Source: Verrucomicrobiales bacterium
GTDB taxonomy: Bacteria > Verrucomicrobiota > Verrucomicrobiia > Verrucomicrobiales > DEV007
Direction of reading: 5' to 3'
DNA: 64,000 nucleotides
Assembly (NCBI GenBank): GCA_029210205.1
Contig: JARGOD010000005.1
Location: forward strand, 21,181-85,180
The stretch's first letter is position 1. Every line of letters begins with the position of its first letter. Made by a program: the position numbers and the translations under genes. The notes below the pieces were generated by a model. The model had not been told where the DNA came from and searched no databases. It worked only from the letters and a program-made list of their open reading frames with translations. This document shows positions 52,255 to 61,866 of the stretch, in pieces.

Positions 52255-52282
52255 ATGGTCAGTGACCTAACCCTGTTAGGTC
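52242..52282. repeat. Long inverted repeat at the cytochrome start codon
   Basis: GACCCAACAGGGT (left arm) and ACCCTGTTAGGTC (right arm, ending at 52282) are complementary over 13 bases with one mismatch, and 15 bases separate the arms. The cytochrome ATG (52255) is the first codon in the spacer. Within it, GACCTAAC-cct-GTTAGGTC (52264-52282) is a second, perfect 8-bp palindrome. The inner AACAGGGT-N15-ACCCTGTT is repeated in pyrD. Confidence 0.6.
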
Positions 52283-53940
52283 TCGCCATTTTCATGGCCC
52301 TCGCACTGCTCCCGCGGGGCGCCTCAGGGCATCCCGCGCACGCTAAGCCGGTGAATTACCCCTACGTGGTCGGGTTTGAGCGTTTTCACTCCAGCCTCGA
52401 CGATGACGAATATCTTGCGCAGGGCGGAATGATTTTGCTGAACGAGCTGAACTGCGTTGCCTGCCACGAGCCACCTTCAAGGCTGAAGACTCAGCTTCAG
52501 GGAGTGGAAGCCACAAATCTCTTCGGAGTGGCGACACGACTCGATGACATTGATCTGGAGATCATGATTCGGAATCCCCGGTTTGTGAAGAAAGACACCG
52601 TCATGCCGAGCCTTTTTGCGGGGCCCGATCGCGATCTTGAGGAGGTGAAGGCCTTAAAGCACTATCTGGCATCTTTCCCGGGGGAAATACCCAGTTATCC
52701 AGTTGGAGATATCGATCTCGGGCGCTCATTTTATCACCGCGTCGGATGCGCTGCTTGCCATGCGCCGGAAGTTGGGTATCGGCCGCCCGGGATTCCTGAA
52801 AATGCAGAGATCGAAATGGCTGGTCTCCCAAGTGTTCCGATGAATCTGGCTGATCTTTACGATTTGGATGCCTTGACGCATTTTCTACTGACCCCCAATC
52901 AACATCGACCATCCGGTCGCATGCCGGAATTCCACCTCAGCGAGAAAGAAGCAGCAGATCTCGCCGCATACCTCAAGGCTGGCCCGGACCTTGAGTTGCC
53001 TGAAAACTTGACCGATGCCCTGACTGGTTCAGTGCCGTTCCGTCTCGATCCCGAACTTACGAAGAAAGGAGAGAGCCTTTTCGTGAGCAAGAGTTGCAGT
53101 GTCTGTCACACCCCTCCGGGAGGTAAATCAAAACGTGATCTTCACGGTTCGATGCCGCTCGCCGAGTTGGATGCGAGCGAGTGGGGAGCGTGTCTTTCCG
53201 AGCGCCCAATGGGGGAGGGAGTGCCGTTCTATGGGCTCGATGAGGTGCAGAAGCGAGCCATCACGGCAGCACTGGCACGCCTTGTCGACCATCAACCATT
53301 GAGCGGGGAAGAGGAGATCGACTGGCGCATGAAGAGCCTAAATTGCTATGCCTGCCATGAACGGGACGGAGTGGGGGGAGCAGAAACGGCTCGCGAGGTA
53401 TACTTCGGGTTTGAGACCGTGAAAGCTATTGAGCTGGGAAGGCGGGGACATCTTCCTCCGGATCTCACCAACGTGGGGGCACGACTCAATCATGAATGGT
53501 TCGACCAAATGCTTCCCGGGGAAGGTGAGATGAGAAAAGCGAGAACCTACCTCACGACAAGGATGCCGCGTTATTCGGCCGAACGGGTCAAGCCTATTGC
53601 AAAGGGGTTCCGCCGGGAAGATGAGTCGGAGGTGTTTCCTGAAGGATTGCTTCGTTACCCTTCAAAAAATGCTTTTGAAGCCGGTGCTTTTCTCGAGGCT
53701 GATTGCCGAAGCTGCCACGGAGTGGGGGAAAATAATCCAACCTCACTTCCCGGAATCAATCTGAGTTTGTCAGCGGAACGGCTCCAGTTCTCTTATTTTA
53801 AAGCGATGACTCTTGACCCTGAAAAGACGAAACCCGGAGTGCCGATGGTTCCTGCTTTCGAAAATGATCCCGAGGCAGAGAAGAAAGTGGCGGCGCTTTG
53901 GCGATATCTGAAGAAGCTTCAGGAAAGTGATAGGAAGTAG
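52255..53940 (+). CDS. Exported pentaheme c-type cytochrome
   Basis: About 561 residues with five c-heme sites: CVACH, CAACH, CSVCH, CYACH and CRSCH, scattered in repeated cytochrome-c-like modules. ATG 52255 (MVSDLTLLGLAIFMALALLP) begins a signal-like segment ending near RGASG. ATG 52186 or the ORF-track start 52012 are alternatives. It would act in periplasmic electron transfer. Linked DPRFVKKDTVMPSLF-like and HFLLTPNQHRPSGRMPEF blocks recall the cytochrome domains of Planctomycetes/Verrucomicrobia Cyt-c-rich exported proteins. The start codon lies within an inverted repeat. Convergent with the small membrane gene at 53961. Confidence 0.83.
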   Translation: MVSDLTLLGLAIFMALALLPRGASGHPAHAKPVNYPYVVGFERFHSSLDDDEYLAQGGMILLNELNCVACHEPPSRLKTQLQGVEATNLFGVATRLDDIDLEIMIRNPRFVKKDTVMPSLFAGPDRDLEEVKALKHYLASFPGEIPSYPVGDIDLGRSFYHRVGCAACHAPEVGYRPPGIPENAEIEMAGLPSVPMNLADLYDLDALTHFLLTPNQHRPSGRMPEFHLSEKEAADLAAYLKAGPDLELPENLTDALTGSVPFRLDPELTKKGESLFVSKSCSVCHTPPGGKSKRDLHGSMPLAELDASEWGACLSERPMGEGVPFYGLDEVQKRAITAALARLVDHQPLSGEEEIDWRMKSLNCYACHERDGVGGAETAREVYFGFETVKAIELGRRGHLPPDLTNVGARLNHEWFDQMLPGEGEMRKARTYLTTRMPRYSAERVKPIAKGFRREDESEVFPEGLLRYPSKNAFEAGAFLEADCRSCHGVGENNPTSLPGINLSLSAERLQFSYFKAMTLDPEKTKPGVPMVPAFENDPEAEKKVAALWRYLKKLQESDRK

Positions 53941-53960
53941 CTGCAGTATTTCGCCCCGGA

Positions 53961-54422
53961 TTAGTGATTCGGGAATTGCTCCAGAAAGCAGTTACCTACG
54001 CCGCGGATTTCCATGGGTTCTGCATTGCTGTTGGGAGACCAGACTGGAACGCGCGCCCGGAAAATGCCGCAAACCAAAACAAGGAGTAGTCCGACGACAA
54101 TTTCTCCGATCGAAAGCATGTAGAGGCCAATTCCGAGTAAAATAAGTCCAACCGCCAAGAGTGAAAAAGTAAGCGCCAGTGCTATCTGGTAATTTTCGGT
54201 GTGTTTTTTGCAGAATCCAAGTTCTTCTCGTGGTTGCCCGCCGAACCATGTCATCGGGTTAAAAGGATTTCTGAGCGCCTTATTAACTATTTTGAATGTA
54301 GGAGCTCCGCAACAAACACAGACGTTTGTCGGAAGTGAAGTTCCAGTCGTGACAAAGAGCTTTCCTTCTTGTTGAAAGACCGGATCTGTGGGGGCAGGGG
54401 GAACTGGTTCAAGCGTGTTCAT
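53961..54422 (-). CDS. Small membrane protein with Cys motif, function unknown
   Basis: A 153-residue protein. Residues 30-75 contain a Cys cluster (TNVCVCCGAPT, LGFCKKH) resembling a zinc ribbon. Two hydrophobic helices follow at about 80-118 (ALALTFSLLAVGLILLGIGL and IGEIVVGLLLVLVCG). The C-terminal 30 residues contain another Cys (GVGNCFLEQFP). No family recognised. Such ribbon-plus-two-TM proteins are common and poorly studied. Confidence 0.68.
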   Translation of the reverse strand: MNTLEPVPPAPTDPVFQQEGKLFVTTGTSLPTNVCVCCGAPTFKIVNKALRNPFNPMTWFGGQPREELGFCKKHTENYQIALALTFSLLAVGLILLGIGLYMLSIGEIVVGLLLVLVCGIFRARVPVWSPNSNAEPMEIRGVGNCFLEQFPNH

Positions 54423-54630
54423 TTGGTATAGAATAGGGTTTGGGCTGAGAAAGCCCTTATTAATTCCATACGCTACTTAATGGGGTTTTATTAGATGTTT
54501 TTTCGCTACGCATCCTTGAACAAGTCACAAAGCGATGAGATGCCCTCACGATCAGGGCATGATTGAGGCTAATTGAGGATCAGGTGATTACGAAGCATAC
54601 AGTAGAGTATGGCACTCTCGGTATGGGGGG
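54423..54630. other. 208-base intergenic region with two hairpins
   Basis: Between the divergent end of the small membrane gene's promoter region and the rnhA stop. GGGCT-gagaa-AGCCC (54442-54456) is followed by ttattaatt. ATGCCCT-cacgatc-AGGGCAT (54540-54560) is a perfect 7-bp stem. Neither has a long T-run. I see no gene here. Confidence 0.4.
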
Positions 54631-55101
54631 TTAGCCTGCAAATCCTTCGTCAGGGATCAGGCCGCCACGTTCTCCATCGGCAGCTTCCGTGGCAAGCAAG
54701 TCACAGCGTTCGTTCATCTCGTGCCCGGCGTGACCTTTGACCCATTGCCAATCAATCTGATGCCCTTCCGCGGCAATCTCGAGCCGTTTCCAGAGATCGA
54801 TGTTCTTGACCTCCTTTTTGTCTTTCTTGATCCAGCCCCGCTTCTTCCAGCCCGCGACCCAGCCTTTGGTCTGAGCGTCGACGAGGTAGCGGGAGTCGGA
54901 AAAAACGGTGACGTGGCAGGGTTCCTTGAGAATCTCCAATCCGGCAACGGCAGCGAGGATCTCCATACGGTTGTTTGTCGTCGTGATAAAGCCCTGGGCG
55001 AGTTCACGAATGTGAGGACCGAATTTTACGACGGTCCCGTAGCCACCGGGGCCGGGGTTTCCGCGTGAGGATCCGTCGGTGTAAATTTCGACCTCCTTCA
55101 T
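54631..55101 (-). CDS. rnhA: Ribonuclease HI
   Basis: A 156-residue protein with the four catalytic acidic residues: Asp in [18 protein letters not shown], Glu in [14 protein letters not shown], Asp in [11 protein letters not shown] and Asp in [12 protein letters not shown]. It also carries the basic substrate helix ([19 protein letters not shown]). It removes RNA from RNA-DNA hybrids. Its start overlaps the upstream glycosyltransferase stop by four bases (ATGA). Confidence 0.96.
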   Translation of the reverse strand: MKEVEIYTDGSSRGNPGPGGYGTVVKFGPHIRELAQGFITTTNNRMEILAAVAGLEILKEPCHVTVFSDSRYLVDAQTKGWVAGWKKRGWIKKDKKEVKNIDLWKRLEIAAEGHQIDWQWVKGHAGHEMNERCDLLATEAADGERGGLIPDEGFAG

Positions 55102-56129
55102 GCCTCGAGGCGGGGTTGAAGAAAGTCGGCCATTGCGGAGATGTCTTCTTTGCTCAGAATTCTTTTCTCGGATTCCATCTTCTTTTTCGCGGCGCGAAAC
55201 TCGGGAAACTCTCCTGCCTGAATACTATTTATTTCACGGATTTGCCCGTCTCTCCATATCCAGGCCTTCGGTCGCCACGGGCCGACCATCAGTGGATCGG
55301 ACCAGGTGTGGATCGAAAGGACACGGTCGCTGATTCCGGCGGCGAGGTGCATCGGGCCGCTATCGACGCTGAGGGTCCATGCGGCGGCGCGGATCAGGGT
55401 GATGAGTTGTCGGAGGTTAGTGCAGTTCAGGTAGTTGGTGACGTTTTCGGGCCACTCTTTCGAGGAAAGCTCTTCGTTAGCAACGCCGACAAGCCAGACC
55501 GGCGCGGGACTGACAGCTTCGGAAAGTTCGACGACTTCATCAGCGGAGAGCGATTTCCCGACTCCCCGTGAGAAAGGATGAAAGACAAGAGCGGGACGAT
55601 CAGAGTCCGGTGCCGGCTCGACCGGTTCTCCCTCCGGGAATGGAAACTCGACCGGGGTGGTTTCGATCCCGAAGGCGCCGGGGATTTCCCGGTTCCGGTC
55701 AACCGCGTGCATTTTTTGCCAGTTCTGAACACAGATTTTTTGGCCGTAGAAGCGATGTGCTCCTTCACGGGCCTGCCGAAAGCCTACGATCTTTCCGGCG
55801 CCGGAAAGGCGCGCGAGAAGGCCGGTTCGCAGGAGGCCCTGGAAATCGAGGGCAAGATCGTAGTTTTCTTCTCTGAAGGTCCCTTGCGCCCATTTTTTGG
55901 CCCGCCACAGTCCAGAGAGTCCTTTCAGCTCGCGTCTCGGGAACGGAATGACGCGGTTCAATACCGGACAACCTTCCAGAATCGGCGTCCATTCAGTGTT
56001 TGCAAGCCAGTCGATTTGGACCTCAGGATAGGCACGCTTGACTGCGGCGACAGCAGGAAGAGTGTGAACAATATCTCCAAGCGAGCTTGGTTTCAGTACG
56101 AGGATGCGTTCGTTGCCGGATAGTTGCAC
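55098..56129 (-). CDS. Glycosyltransferase family 9 (heptosyltransferase-like)
   Basis: About 343 residues if started at GTG 56129, one base after the upstream stop and with GGGAAATAAG ahead of it. The ORF-track start at 56285 would read into the neighbour. The first strand is [20 protein letters not shown], characteristic of heptosyltransferases, with [39 protein letters not shown] and [11 protein letters not shown] (donor site). It transfers a heptose or similar sugar to lipopolysaccharide or another glycan in the cytoplasmic leaflet. Confidence 0.9.
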   Translation of the reverse strand: MQLSGNERILVLKPSSLGDIVHTLPAVAAVKRAYPEVQIDWLANTEWTPILEGCPVLNRVIPFPRRELKGLSGLWRAKKWAQGTFREENYDLALDFQGLLRTGLLARLSGAGKIVGFRQAREGAHRFYGQKICVQNWQKMHAVDRNREIPGAFGIETTPVEFPFPEGEPVEPAPDSDRPALVFHPFSRGVGKSLSADEVVELSEAVSPAPVWLVGVANEELSSKEWPENVTNYLNCTNLRQLITLIRAAAWTLSVDSGPMHLAAGISDRVLSIHTWSDPLMVGPWRPKAWIWRDGQIREINSIQAGEFPEFRAAKKKMESEKRILSKEDISAMADFLQPRLEA

Positions 56130-56130
56130 C

Positions 56131-56853
56131 TTATTTCCCAAGTGAAAGGCGGTGAGCCAGCATTTCTGGAAGACCTGCGGCGATGATTTTGTCCTGAGCA
56201 GACTGCACATCGTATTCCAGCCGGCGAATGGAAACTTCCTGGTTTTCCACATCGTAAACGGCGTAGGATGCGCGCCAGTCCCCATCGCGCGGCTGCCCTG
56301 TGCTGCCGACGTTAATGAAATACTTTCGCCCCATTTCCAACTTCACCGATAGTTCCTCGGACGGCTCGACACTGTCGCCCTTGGTGTAGATGCGTGGTGT
56401 GTGCGTGTGGCCGTAAAAGCAGAGTTGCGTAAACTGATAGCTGAAGCTAGCCATGGCATCGAACTTGTTCGTTACGTAAGTCCATCCACCCGGGGTATCG
56501 AGGGTAGCGTGAACGATCGTAAAGTCGCGGACTTGCCGGACAAGTTTCAGGTTCCGAAGAAAATCCTGTTCTTCCGGGTCGAGTTGCGCGCGCGTCCATT
56601 CCATCGCCTGTTTCGCCAGGGGATTGAGCCCTTCGAGCGAGGTGTCGAGGATTGCCTCTTCATCATGATTGCCTTTCACGACCGGACACCCCATCTCCCG
56701 AATAATTTGGAGGCATTCTTTCGGATTGGCCGCGTATCCCACGATATCGCCGACGCAAACATAATCGGAGCATCCGATTTCCTGAGCATCCGCCAGCACC
56801 GTTTGGAATGCCTCTAGGTTGGCATGGATGTCTCCGAAAATGGCGTATTTCAT
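56131..56853 (-). CDS. Metallophosphoesterase (YfcE/ApaH-like fold)
   Basis: A 240-residue protein with the complete calcineurin-type motif set: FGDIHANLEAFQTVL, CVGDIVGYAANPKE, VVKGNHDEEAI, IVHATLD and YGHTHTPR. The layout with a short C-terminal Arg/Glu helix resembles widespread cytoplasmic nucleotide or phosphodiester hydrolases whose substrate is unsettled. It is one base from the glycosyltransferase gene. Confidence 0.92.
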   Translation of the reverse strand: MKYAIFGDIHANLEAFQTVLADAQEIGCSDYVCVGDIVGYAANPKECLQIIREMGCPVVKGNHDEEAILDTSLEGLNPLAKQAMEWTRAQLDPEEQDFLRNLKLVRQVRDFTIVHATLDTPGGWTYVTNKFDAMASFSYQFTQLCFYGHTHTPRIYTKGDSVEPSEELSVKLEMGRKYFINVGSTGQPRDGDWRASYAVYDVENQEVSIRRLEYDVQSAQDKIIAAGLPEMLAHRLSLGK

Positions 56854-56956
56854 TACAAGGGTTTAGGGGCCCGAGCCCTTTGGGCATCGGGTAGCCGTGG
56901 AACTAACCATAGATAACCGTTTTCGCAACGGGACGGAAAGACAAAACCCTTTGAAA

Positions 56957-56969
56957 ACCCTGACAGGGT
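56957..56969. repeat. ACCCTGACAGGGT palindrome between leftward genes
   Basis: A 13-base perfect palindrome with one central base (ACCCTG-A-CAGGGT) in the 138-base gap between the TPR gene stop and the phosphoesterase start. Its arms match those of the AACAGGGT/ACCCTGTT repeats in pyrD and the cytochrome. It may be another short repeat or a weak terminator (followed leftward by AAAACCCTTTG). Confidence 0.35.
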
Positions 56970-56991
56970 GGTCTTTTTAAATCTTTCAGGT

Positions 56992-57792
56992 TTACCGTTG
57001 AGCTCCTCCGGGGAGATCCGGATATGGGTCGGGAATGCGCAGGGCAGGTAGGATATCAAACTTTTTCTCTAAGTCTTTTATATCGCTGATGAGTGAAGCT
57101 TTGTGGTTGTACTCCCCCTCGTAGTAGAGCTTGCGCAGATGATCGTAGGCTTCGCGTTCGCGACCGGGACATTTAGCGAGAAAGTAGCCAACGAAACGAT
57201 CAGAATACTGAGGCGATCCAGGTAAGTCGACCAGCTCTTCATAAACGCGCGCTGCGGCGCAGAAATCTCTCAATTTTTCGCGATATACCTCGGCTAACTG
57301 TTTGCGAATAATCGTGGATTCCGGATTCTGTTCGATGCCTTGCTCCGCCAGTTCCACTGCGAGGAGGGCGTATTCGTTGAATCGCCTTTTGCGCTCAAAC
57401 TCAGGAATTGATTCATCAATTTGCATGTTCGCAGTCGCGTTGATCCCGAGGTGCCAAACGACGTCACGCCAGTGATTTTCGTCTCGTGGTTCGAGGCTTG
57501 TAATCACGGCATAGGAGCGGCGCAGGTCTTCCCATTCCTTGTTTGAAAAATGTCCGAAAGCTTCGAGGACGAGATAGGAACTCACGAGCGTGCGGAGACC
57601 ACCGAGCGTGCCCATGAGCGCCGATTGGCTCATTTGCTGAACGGCGTCTTGAGCCGGTGGTGGAAGGAGGAGATTGGACTCGACCAACTGGACTCGCATC
57701 CGGTCCTCAAAGGGTGACCGCAGCAATCCGAAGGCCGCCAGGCCGAGGACGACGAGAACCCATCGGGGAGATTTCTGGAAGAGCGCCTTCAC
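56992..57792 (-). CDS. TPR-like membrane-anchored protein next to ABC-2 transporter
   Basis: About 266 residues from GTG 57792, four bases after the permease stop; the ORF-track start at 57858 lies inside the permease gene. An N-terminal hydrophobic anchor (WVLVVLGLAAFGLLRSPF) precedes a helical repeat region (LEAFGHFSNKEWEDLRRSYA, LAVELAEQGIEQNPESTIIR, LAEVYREKLRDFCAAARVYE) of the TPR type. Role unknown; probably a periplasmic partner of the ABC-2 transporter upstream. Confidence 0.75.
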   Translation of the reverse strand: MKALFQKSPRWVLVVLGLAAFGLLRSPFEDRMRVQLVESNLLLPPPAQDAVQQMSQSALMGTLGGLRTLVSSYLVLEAFGHFSNKEWEDLRRSYAVITSLEPRDENHWRDVVWHLGINATANMQIDESIPEFERKRRFNEYALLAVELAEQGIEQNPESTIIRKQLAEVYREKLRDFCAAARVYEELVDLPGSPQYSDRFVGYFLAKCPGREREAYDHLRKLYYEGEYNHKASLISDIKDLEKKFDILPALRIPDPYPDLPGGAQR

Positions 57793-57796
57793 GGAA

Positions 57797-58714
57797 TTAA
57801 AACTCTTTGTCGACGAAAGTGAGAAGGGAAAGGAGCATGAAAACGACGAGATAGGCACCGGTCAATCCACCCATTTGCCAGATCGCCGAGGGCGCAACAG
57901 CGGCGCCCTGAACGATGCCCTCGCTAAAGGAAAAGATCTGAAAATTCGGAATGATGATCTTGAAGAGCTTCAGGAGTGTCTGGGTAACGATACTGTTGTC
58001 CGTTTCCGCGAGCCAGAAATTCGTGGCCATGGTATGCGCATGGCCGACGAGAAAAACGAGCACACTGACGATGATGGTGAAAAGTGAACTCGAAGCAAAG
58101 GTCGAGAGAAGGATTGTGACCGAGGCGACGACGGCTGCTTTCATGAAGGAGGCGAGCGCCGCGATCGCTAACTCGGGGTGGAAACCGTTCTTCTGGATTA
58201 GAAGAATCGCCTGCCTCGTGTCTTCGGTTAACTGCTCCGGCGTCGTATCCCCGATTTCATCTGCGATATACCCTAACTCCTTCCACTGAATCATACCGGC
58301 GCAGACGACGAACATGACTGAGAGGGAGATTCCAATGACGATGAGGACGCCGCAGAGTTTTCCGAGGAGATACTCGATGCGGCGGACTGGCTTCGACAGA
58401 ATCGTGTAAAGGGTACGGTCCTCGATATCGCGTGGAATGAGGAGTGCCGTCGCGACGATCGCGAAAAGCCAGGCAAAAAGGTCCATTGCCCCGAAGGATA
58501 CTTTTTTCACTGTTGAGAGGGCCTGGGCGGGTGAGGACGCAAAGTTGAAGTTTCCCACAGCGAGGAGGAGGACCGCGAAGGCGAAGAGGAAGTAAAAGGT
58601 TTTCATCCGCACCAACTGCGTCAGGGTACTGATCGCAAGAGTCCAGACGCGGCTGATCGAGAATACCGGGACCTCGCGAGCGGGGGATTGCAGCGTGGTG
58701 GTTGGTTCGTTCAT
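57797..58714 (-). CDS. ABC-2 type transporter permease
   Basis: A 305-residue protein. Six or so membrane helices (for example TFYFLFAFAVLLLAVGNFNF and YLLGKLCGVLIVIGISLSV) surround a cytoplasmic loop with EDRTLYTILSKPVRRIEYLL, the coupling sequence typical of ABC-2 permeases of the NatB/Gliding type. Substrate unknown. It overlaps the ATPase gene upstream by four bases. Confidence 0.9.
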   Translation of the reverse strand: MNEPTTTLQSPAREVPVFSISRVWTLAISTLTQLVRMKTFYFLFAFAVLLLAVGNFNFASSPAQALSTVKKVSFGAMDLFAWLFAIVATALLIPRDIEDRTLYTILSKPVRRIEYLLGKLCGVLIVIGISLSVMFVVCAGMIQWKELGYIADEIGDTTPEQLTEDTRQAILLIQKNGFHPELAIAALASFMKAAVVASVTILLSTFASSSLFTIIVSVLVFLVGHAHTMATNFWLAETDNSIVTQTLLKLFKIIIPNFQIFSFSEGIVQGAAVAPSAIWQMGGLTGAYLVVFMLLSLLTFVDKEF

Positions 58715-59577
58715 GCAGATTCCTCCTTTTTGTTTTGATCGGCGATCTGAATGAAGAGCCGCTCCAGAGTGGTGCGGGGATGGCCCTCTTCGATCATTTT
58801 TGCGGCTGCGTCCGATGAAATGAGATCGTGGATTTTACCCATCAGTTCGGGTGAGGCATTTTCGAGAGTCATCGCTGTTTGGGATTCGATCTGGATCAAC
58901 TCATCGAGGGTGCCCTCGCGTCTCATGCGGCCTTTGAAAATGATCCCGACCCGGTCGCAGACTTCCTGCACCTGTTCAAGGAGATGTGAGCAGAGGAAAA
59001 CAGTGAAGCCGTCCTCTTTCAGCTTCAGGATAAGATCCCGGATCTGCCTCGAACCGACGGGATCGACCCCGGCGGTGGGCTCATCGAGAATGACGAGTCT
59101 CGGATTCTGAATCAGAGTTTGCGCGAGGCCGATGCGTTGGAGCATCCCTTTTGAGTAGCCCCCGAGGCGGCGTTTTGCCGCCCCTTCAAGATCGACTAGT
59201 TTCAAGAGCTCAGCGATGCGGTCTTTGAGTTCGCTGCCTTTGAGACCGCAGAGTTTGCCATAGAATTTGAGCGTTTCTTCACCAGAGAGGTGCTTGTAGA
59301 AATAGGGGTTTTCGGGCAGGAATCCGGTCTCGTTGCGAGCGCGGATGTCCCCGCTGTCATAGCCGAAAACTTTGGCCGATCCCTTGCTCGCAGCCATAAG
59401 CCCGAGGACTACTTTCATCGTCGTCGATTTGCCAGACCCATTCGGTCCGATCAGTCCGTAAACCTCTCCAGCGGCGACTTCGAAAGACAGATTGTCTACC
59501 GCGACGATATGATTTTTCGAAAGATCCGGGCTGAAGATCTTGGTCAGATTTTTTACTTCTACAGCTGGTTCGCTCAT
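58711..59577 (-). CDS. ABC-2 transporter ATP-binding protein
   Basis: A 288-residue ATPase. Walker A GLIGPNGSGKSTTMKVVLGL, Q-loop TGFLPENPYFYKHLSGEET, signature GGYSKGMLQRIGLAQTL, Walker B RLVILDEPTAGVDPVG. It energises the permease at 57797 (four-base overlap). The 60-residue C-terminal extension (ESQTAMTLENASPELMGKIH) is typical of exporters of this class. Preceded by acylphosphatase with a two-base gap. Confidence 0.94.
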   Translation of the reverse strand: MSEPAVEVKNLTKIFSPDLSKNHIVAVDNLSFEVAAGEVYGLIGPNGSGKSTTMKVVLGLMAASKGSAKVFGYDSGDIRARNETGFLPENPYFYKHLSGEETLKFYGKLCGLKGSELKDRIAELLKLVDLEGAAKRRLGGYSKGMLQRIGLAQTLIQNPRLVILDEPTAGVDPVGSRQIRDLILKLKEDGFTVFLCSHLLEQVQEVCDRVGIIFKGRMRREGTLDELIQIESQTAMTLENASPELMGKIHDLISSDAAAKMIEEGHPRTTLERLFIQIADQNKKEESA

Positions 59578-59579
59578 GC

Positions 59580-59852
59580 TTATTCCTGAATCGAAAACCC
59601 GATCACGTCATCTAAGAGCGGCACGGTGCGCTCCTCCTGTTCCTGAATGTGGTGTCCGAGCGGGCTGTCGTTCAATTCCTCGATGAACTCGTCCAATTCC
59701 TCTTCCTCACCCATGATTTGCAACTCAACCCGACCGTCAGGCAGATTCTTGACCCAACCGAGGATGTCAAAGCCTTTGGCGAGTCGTTTCGTCGAATAGC
59801 GGAATCCGACGCCCTGGACTCGACCTGCGAAAATATATTGCCGCGCTGTCAT
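59580..59852 (-). CDS. acyP: Acylphosphatase
   Basis: A 90-residue protein with the catalytic Arg in GRVQGVGFRYSTKRLA and the catalytic Asn in GWVKNLPDGRVELQ. It hydrolyses carboxyl-phosphate bonds of acyl phosphates in the cytoplasm. It is two bases upstream of the ABC ATPase, so it may head this operon; a functional link with the transporter is not evident. Confidence 0.94.
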   Translation of the reverse strand: MTARQYIFAGRVQGVGFRYSTKRLAKGFDILGWVKNLPDGRVELQIMGEEEELDEFIEELNDSPLGHHIQEQEERTVPLLDDVIGFSIQE

Positions 59853-59997
59853 GATTCACCGTAGCAAAAAGGAGGGGTCGCAGCGACGGAATTTCTAAAA
59901 AAGTGTGACGAATTTCCCGTGAAAAATCACCTCCGCTTCAGGATTTGGTTGCAGACGGGTCCGCTTGAATGAGGATAGATCTTCCCTTCTGCTTCCG

Positions 59998-60585
59998 ATG
60001 TCGGCTCCTTTCCAGTCTCTCTGCGTCTTCTGTGGCGCCAACTCAGGCACTAATCCTGCCTTCGACCGGGTTGCGAGAGAGCTGGGGCACTACCTCGCTG
60101 AGAATGAAATTCGGCTGGTCACTGGCGGCGGGAGTCTTGGGCTCATGGGAGCCGTTGCTGATGGCTGCATCGAAGCTGGTGGAGAAATGGTCGGCGTCAT
60201 CACTCACTACCTCGAAGAGCGTGAGCTCGCTCATCCTCTCGCGCATCGCATGGAGGTGGTTGATACCATGCTCGCTCGGAAAAAGCGCATGGCCGATCTT
60301 TCCGACGGTTTCATTTCTCTTCCCGGCGGCATTGGCACCCTTGATGAAATGTTTGAAATGCTCACCTGGTCACGACTGCAGGAGCACGATAAACCGAGCG
60401 GCCTTCTCAATGTCGATGGGTTTTACGACGAGCTGATTTCCTTCTGCACGAAAACACAGGTTGAAGCTGGATTCATCACCGCGGTCGATGCTGCTAATCT
60501 TGTCTGTTCGAATGATATTCCGGATCTCATCGAAAAACTTGCCTCCGCTGCCGCGAGCGGTCCATCCTCTCTCTACCGAACATGA
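59998..60585 (+). CDS. LOG-family protein (nucleoside 5'-monophosphate phosphoribohydrolase-like)
   Basis: About 195 residues from ATG 59998 ([17 protein letters not shown]). The LOG nucleotide site is intact: [17 protein letters not shown] and [17 protein letters not shown] (PGGxGTxxE). LOG enzymes split nucleoside monophosphates into base and ribose-5-phosphate; in plants this activates cytokinins, in bacteria it is general purine turnover. Its stop overlaps the thyA start by four bases (ATGA), linking it to nucleotide metabolism. Confidence 0.92.
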   Translation: MSAPFQSLCVFCGANSGTNPAFDRVARELGHYLAENEIRLVTGGGSLGLMGAVADGCIEAGGEMVGVITHYLEERELAHPLAHRMEVVDTMLARKKRMADLSDGFISLPGGIGTLDEMFEMLTWSRLQEHDKPSGLLNVDGFYDELISFCTKTQVEAGFITAVDAANLVCSNDIPDLIEKLASAAASGPSSLYRT

Positions 60586-61394
60586 AGGCCTACCACGACC
60601 TCCTCCAACACGTCTTAAACAATGGGACCGCCCGTGACGACCGCACCGGTGTCGGCACCATCGGCGTCTTCGGTGCGCAGGCGCGCTTTGATCTTCGTGA
60701 AACCTTTCCCTGCCTCACGACGAAGAAACTGCACCTGCGCTCGATCATTCACGAACTGCTCTGGTTTCTCAACGGCGACACGAACATCAAGTATCTCAAG
60801 GACAACGGCGTCTCGATCTGGGACGAGTGGGCGGATGAAAATGGTGATCTTGGCCCTGTCTACGGAAAGCAGTGGCGCTCCTGGGCCGTGAACAAAGATG
60901 GCGGTGGCGGCGAGACGATTGATCAGCTCGCGAAAGTCGTTGCGGCGATCAAAACGAATCCGACGAGCCGGCGTCATATCGTGAGTGCGTGGAACCCTGC
61001 CGACGTCGATGAGATGGCGCTCCCGCCCTGCCACACGATGTTTCAATTTTACGTCGATACGACGCGCGGTGAGTTGAGCTGTCAGCTCTATCAGCGCAGC
61101 GCTGACCTCTTTCTTGGCGTCCCGTTTAACATCGCTTCCTACGCGCTCCTCACGATGATGATGGCTCAGGTCTGCGGTCTCAAACCGGGGGATTTTGTCC
61201 ACACCTTCGGGGACCTTCACCTCTATCAAAATCACCTTGAGCAGACGAAGTTGCAGCTCACCCGCGAGCCGCGCCCGTTACCAGTCATGAAGATGAATCC
61301 TGAGATCAAAGAGATCGACGGTTTTTGCTATGATGACTTCGAGTTGGTTGGCTACGATCCGCATCCGGGAATCAAAGCTCCTATCGCCGTATGA
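60582..61394 (+). CDS. thyA: Thymidylate synthase
   Basis: A 270-residue enzyme: [31 protein letters not shown]-like [20 protein letters not shown], the catalytic Cys in [33 protein letters not shown] and [11 protein letters not shown]. It methylates dUMP using methylenetetrahydrofolate, producing dihydrofolate. Its product is recycled by folA, whose start overlaps the thyA stop by four bases. Confidence 0.97.
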   Translation: MKAYHDLLQHVLNNGTARDDRTGVGTIGVFGAQARFDLRETFPCLTTKKLHLRSIIHELLWFLNGDTNIKYLKDNGVSIWDEWADENGDLGPVYGKQWRSWAVNKDGGGGETIDQLAKVVAAIKTNPTSRRHIVSAWNPADVDEMALPPCHTMFQFYVDTTRGELSCQLYQRSADLFLGVPFNIASYALLTMMMAQVCGLKPGDFVHTFGDLHLYQNHLEQTKLQLTREPRPLPVMKMNPEIKEIDGFCYDDFELVGYDPHPGIKAPIAV

Positions 61395-61864
61395 GTCGCC
61401 CTCATTTAAAAGCTGTCGTCGCGATGGCTTCAAACCGGATCATCGGGAAAGACGGAGACCTTCCCTGGCGTTTATCTGAAGATCTGAAGTGGTTCAAAAA
61501 AATGACCGTCGGGCATCCTGTCGTGATGGGACGCAAGACGATGGAGTCACTCCGGGGCCCCCTTCCAAAGCGGCGGAATATCGTGATCTCACGCAACGCA
61601 TCGGAGCTGCCGGAAGGATTTGAGCTCGTTGGAAGCTGTGAAGAAGCGCTCGAACAGCTCGAAGGTGAGGAGCAAATCAGCATCATTGGCGGGGCACAGA
61701 TTTACAAAGAGATGCTCCCTCAGTGTGACGAAGTATTGCTCAGCTATGTCTTTCATCCCTACGAGGGCGATACGGAGCTGCCTCCGTTCGAAGACGAATT
61801 TTCGATGAAAGAGGTCATCTACAGCGATGATGACTTTGAACTGCGGCGGTATGTGAGGAAGTAG
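61391..61864 (+). CDS. folA: Dihydrofolate reductase
   Basis: A 157-residue enzyme with [20 protein letters not shown], the NADPH site [11 protein letters not shown] and [14 protein letters not shown]. It regenerates tetrahydrofolate after thymidylate synthase. Full length. Its stop is only two bases before the start of the REP-associated transposase, so the operon end is now occupied by a mobile element gene. Confidence 0.96.
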   Translation: MSRPHLKAVVAMASNRIIGKDGDLPWRLSEDLKWFKKMTVGHPVVMGRKTMESLRGPLPKRRNIVISRNASELPEGFELVGSCEEALEQLEGEEQISIIGGAQIYKEMLPQCDEVLLSYVFHPYEGDTELPPFEDEFSMKEVIYSDDDFELRRYVRK

Positions 61865-61866
61865 CA

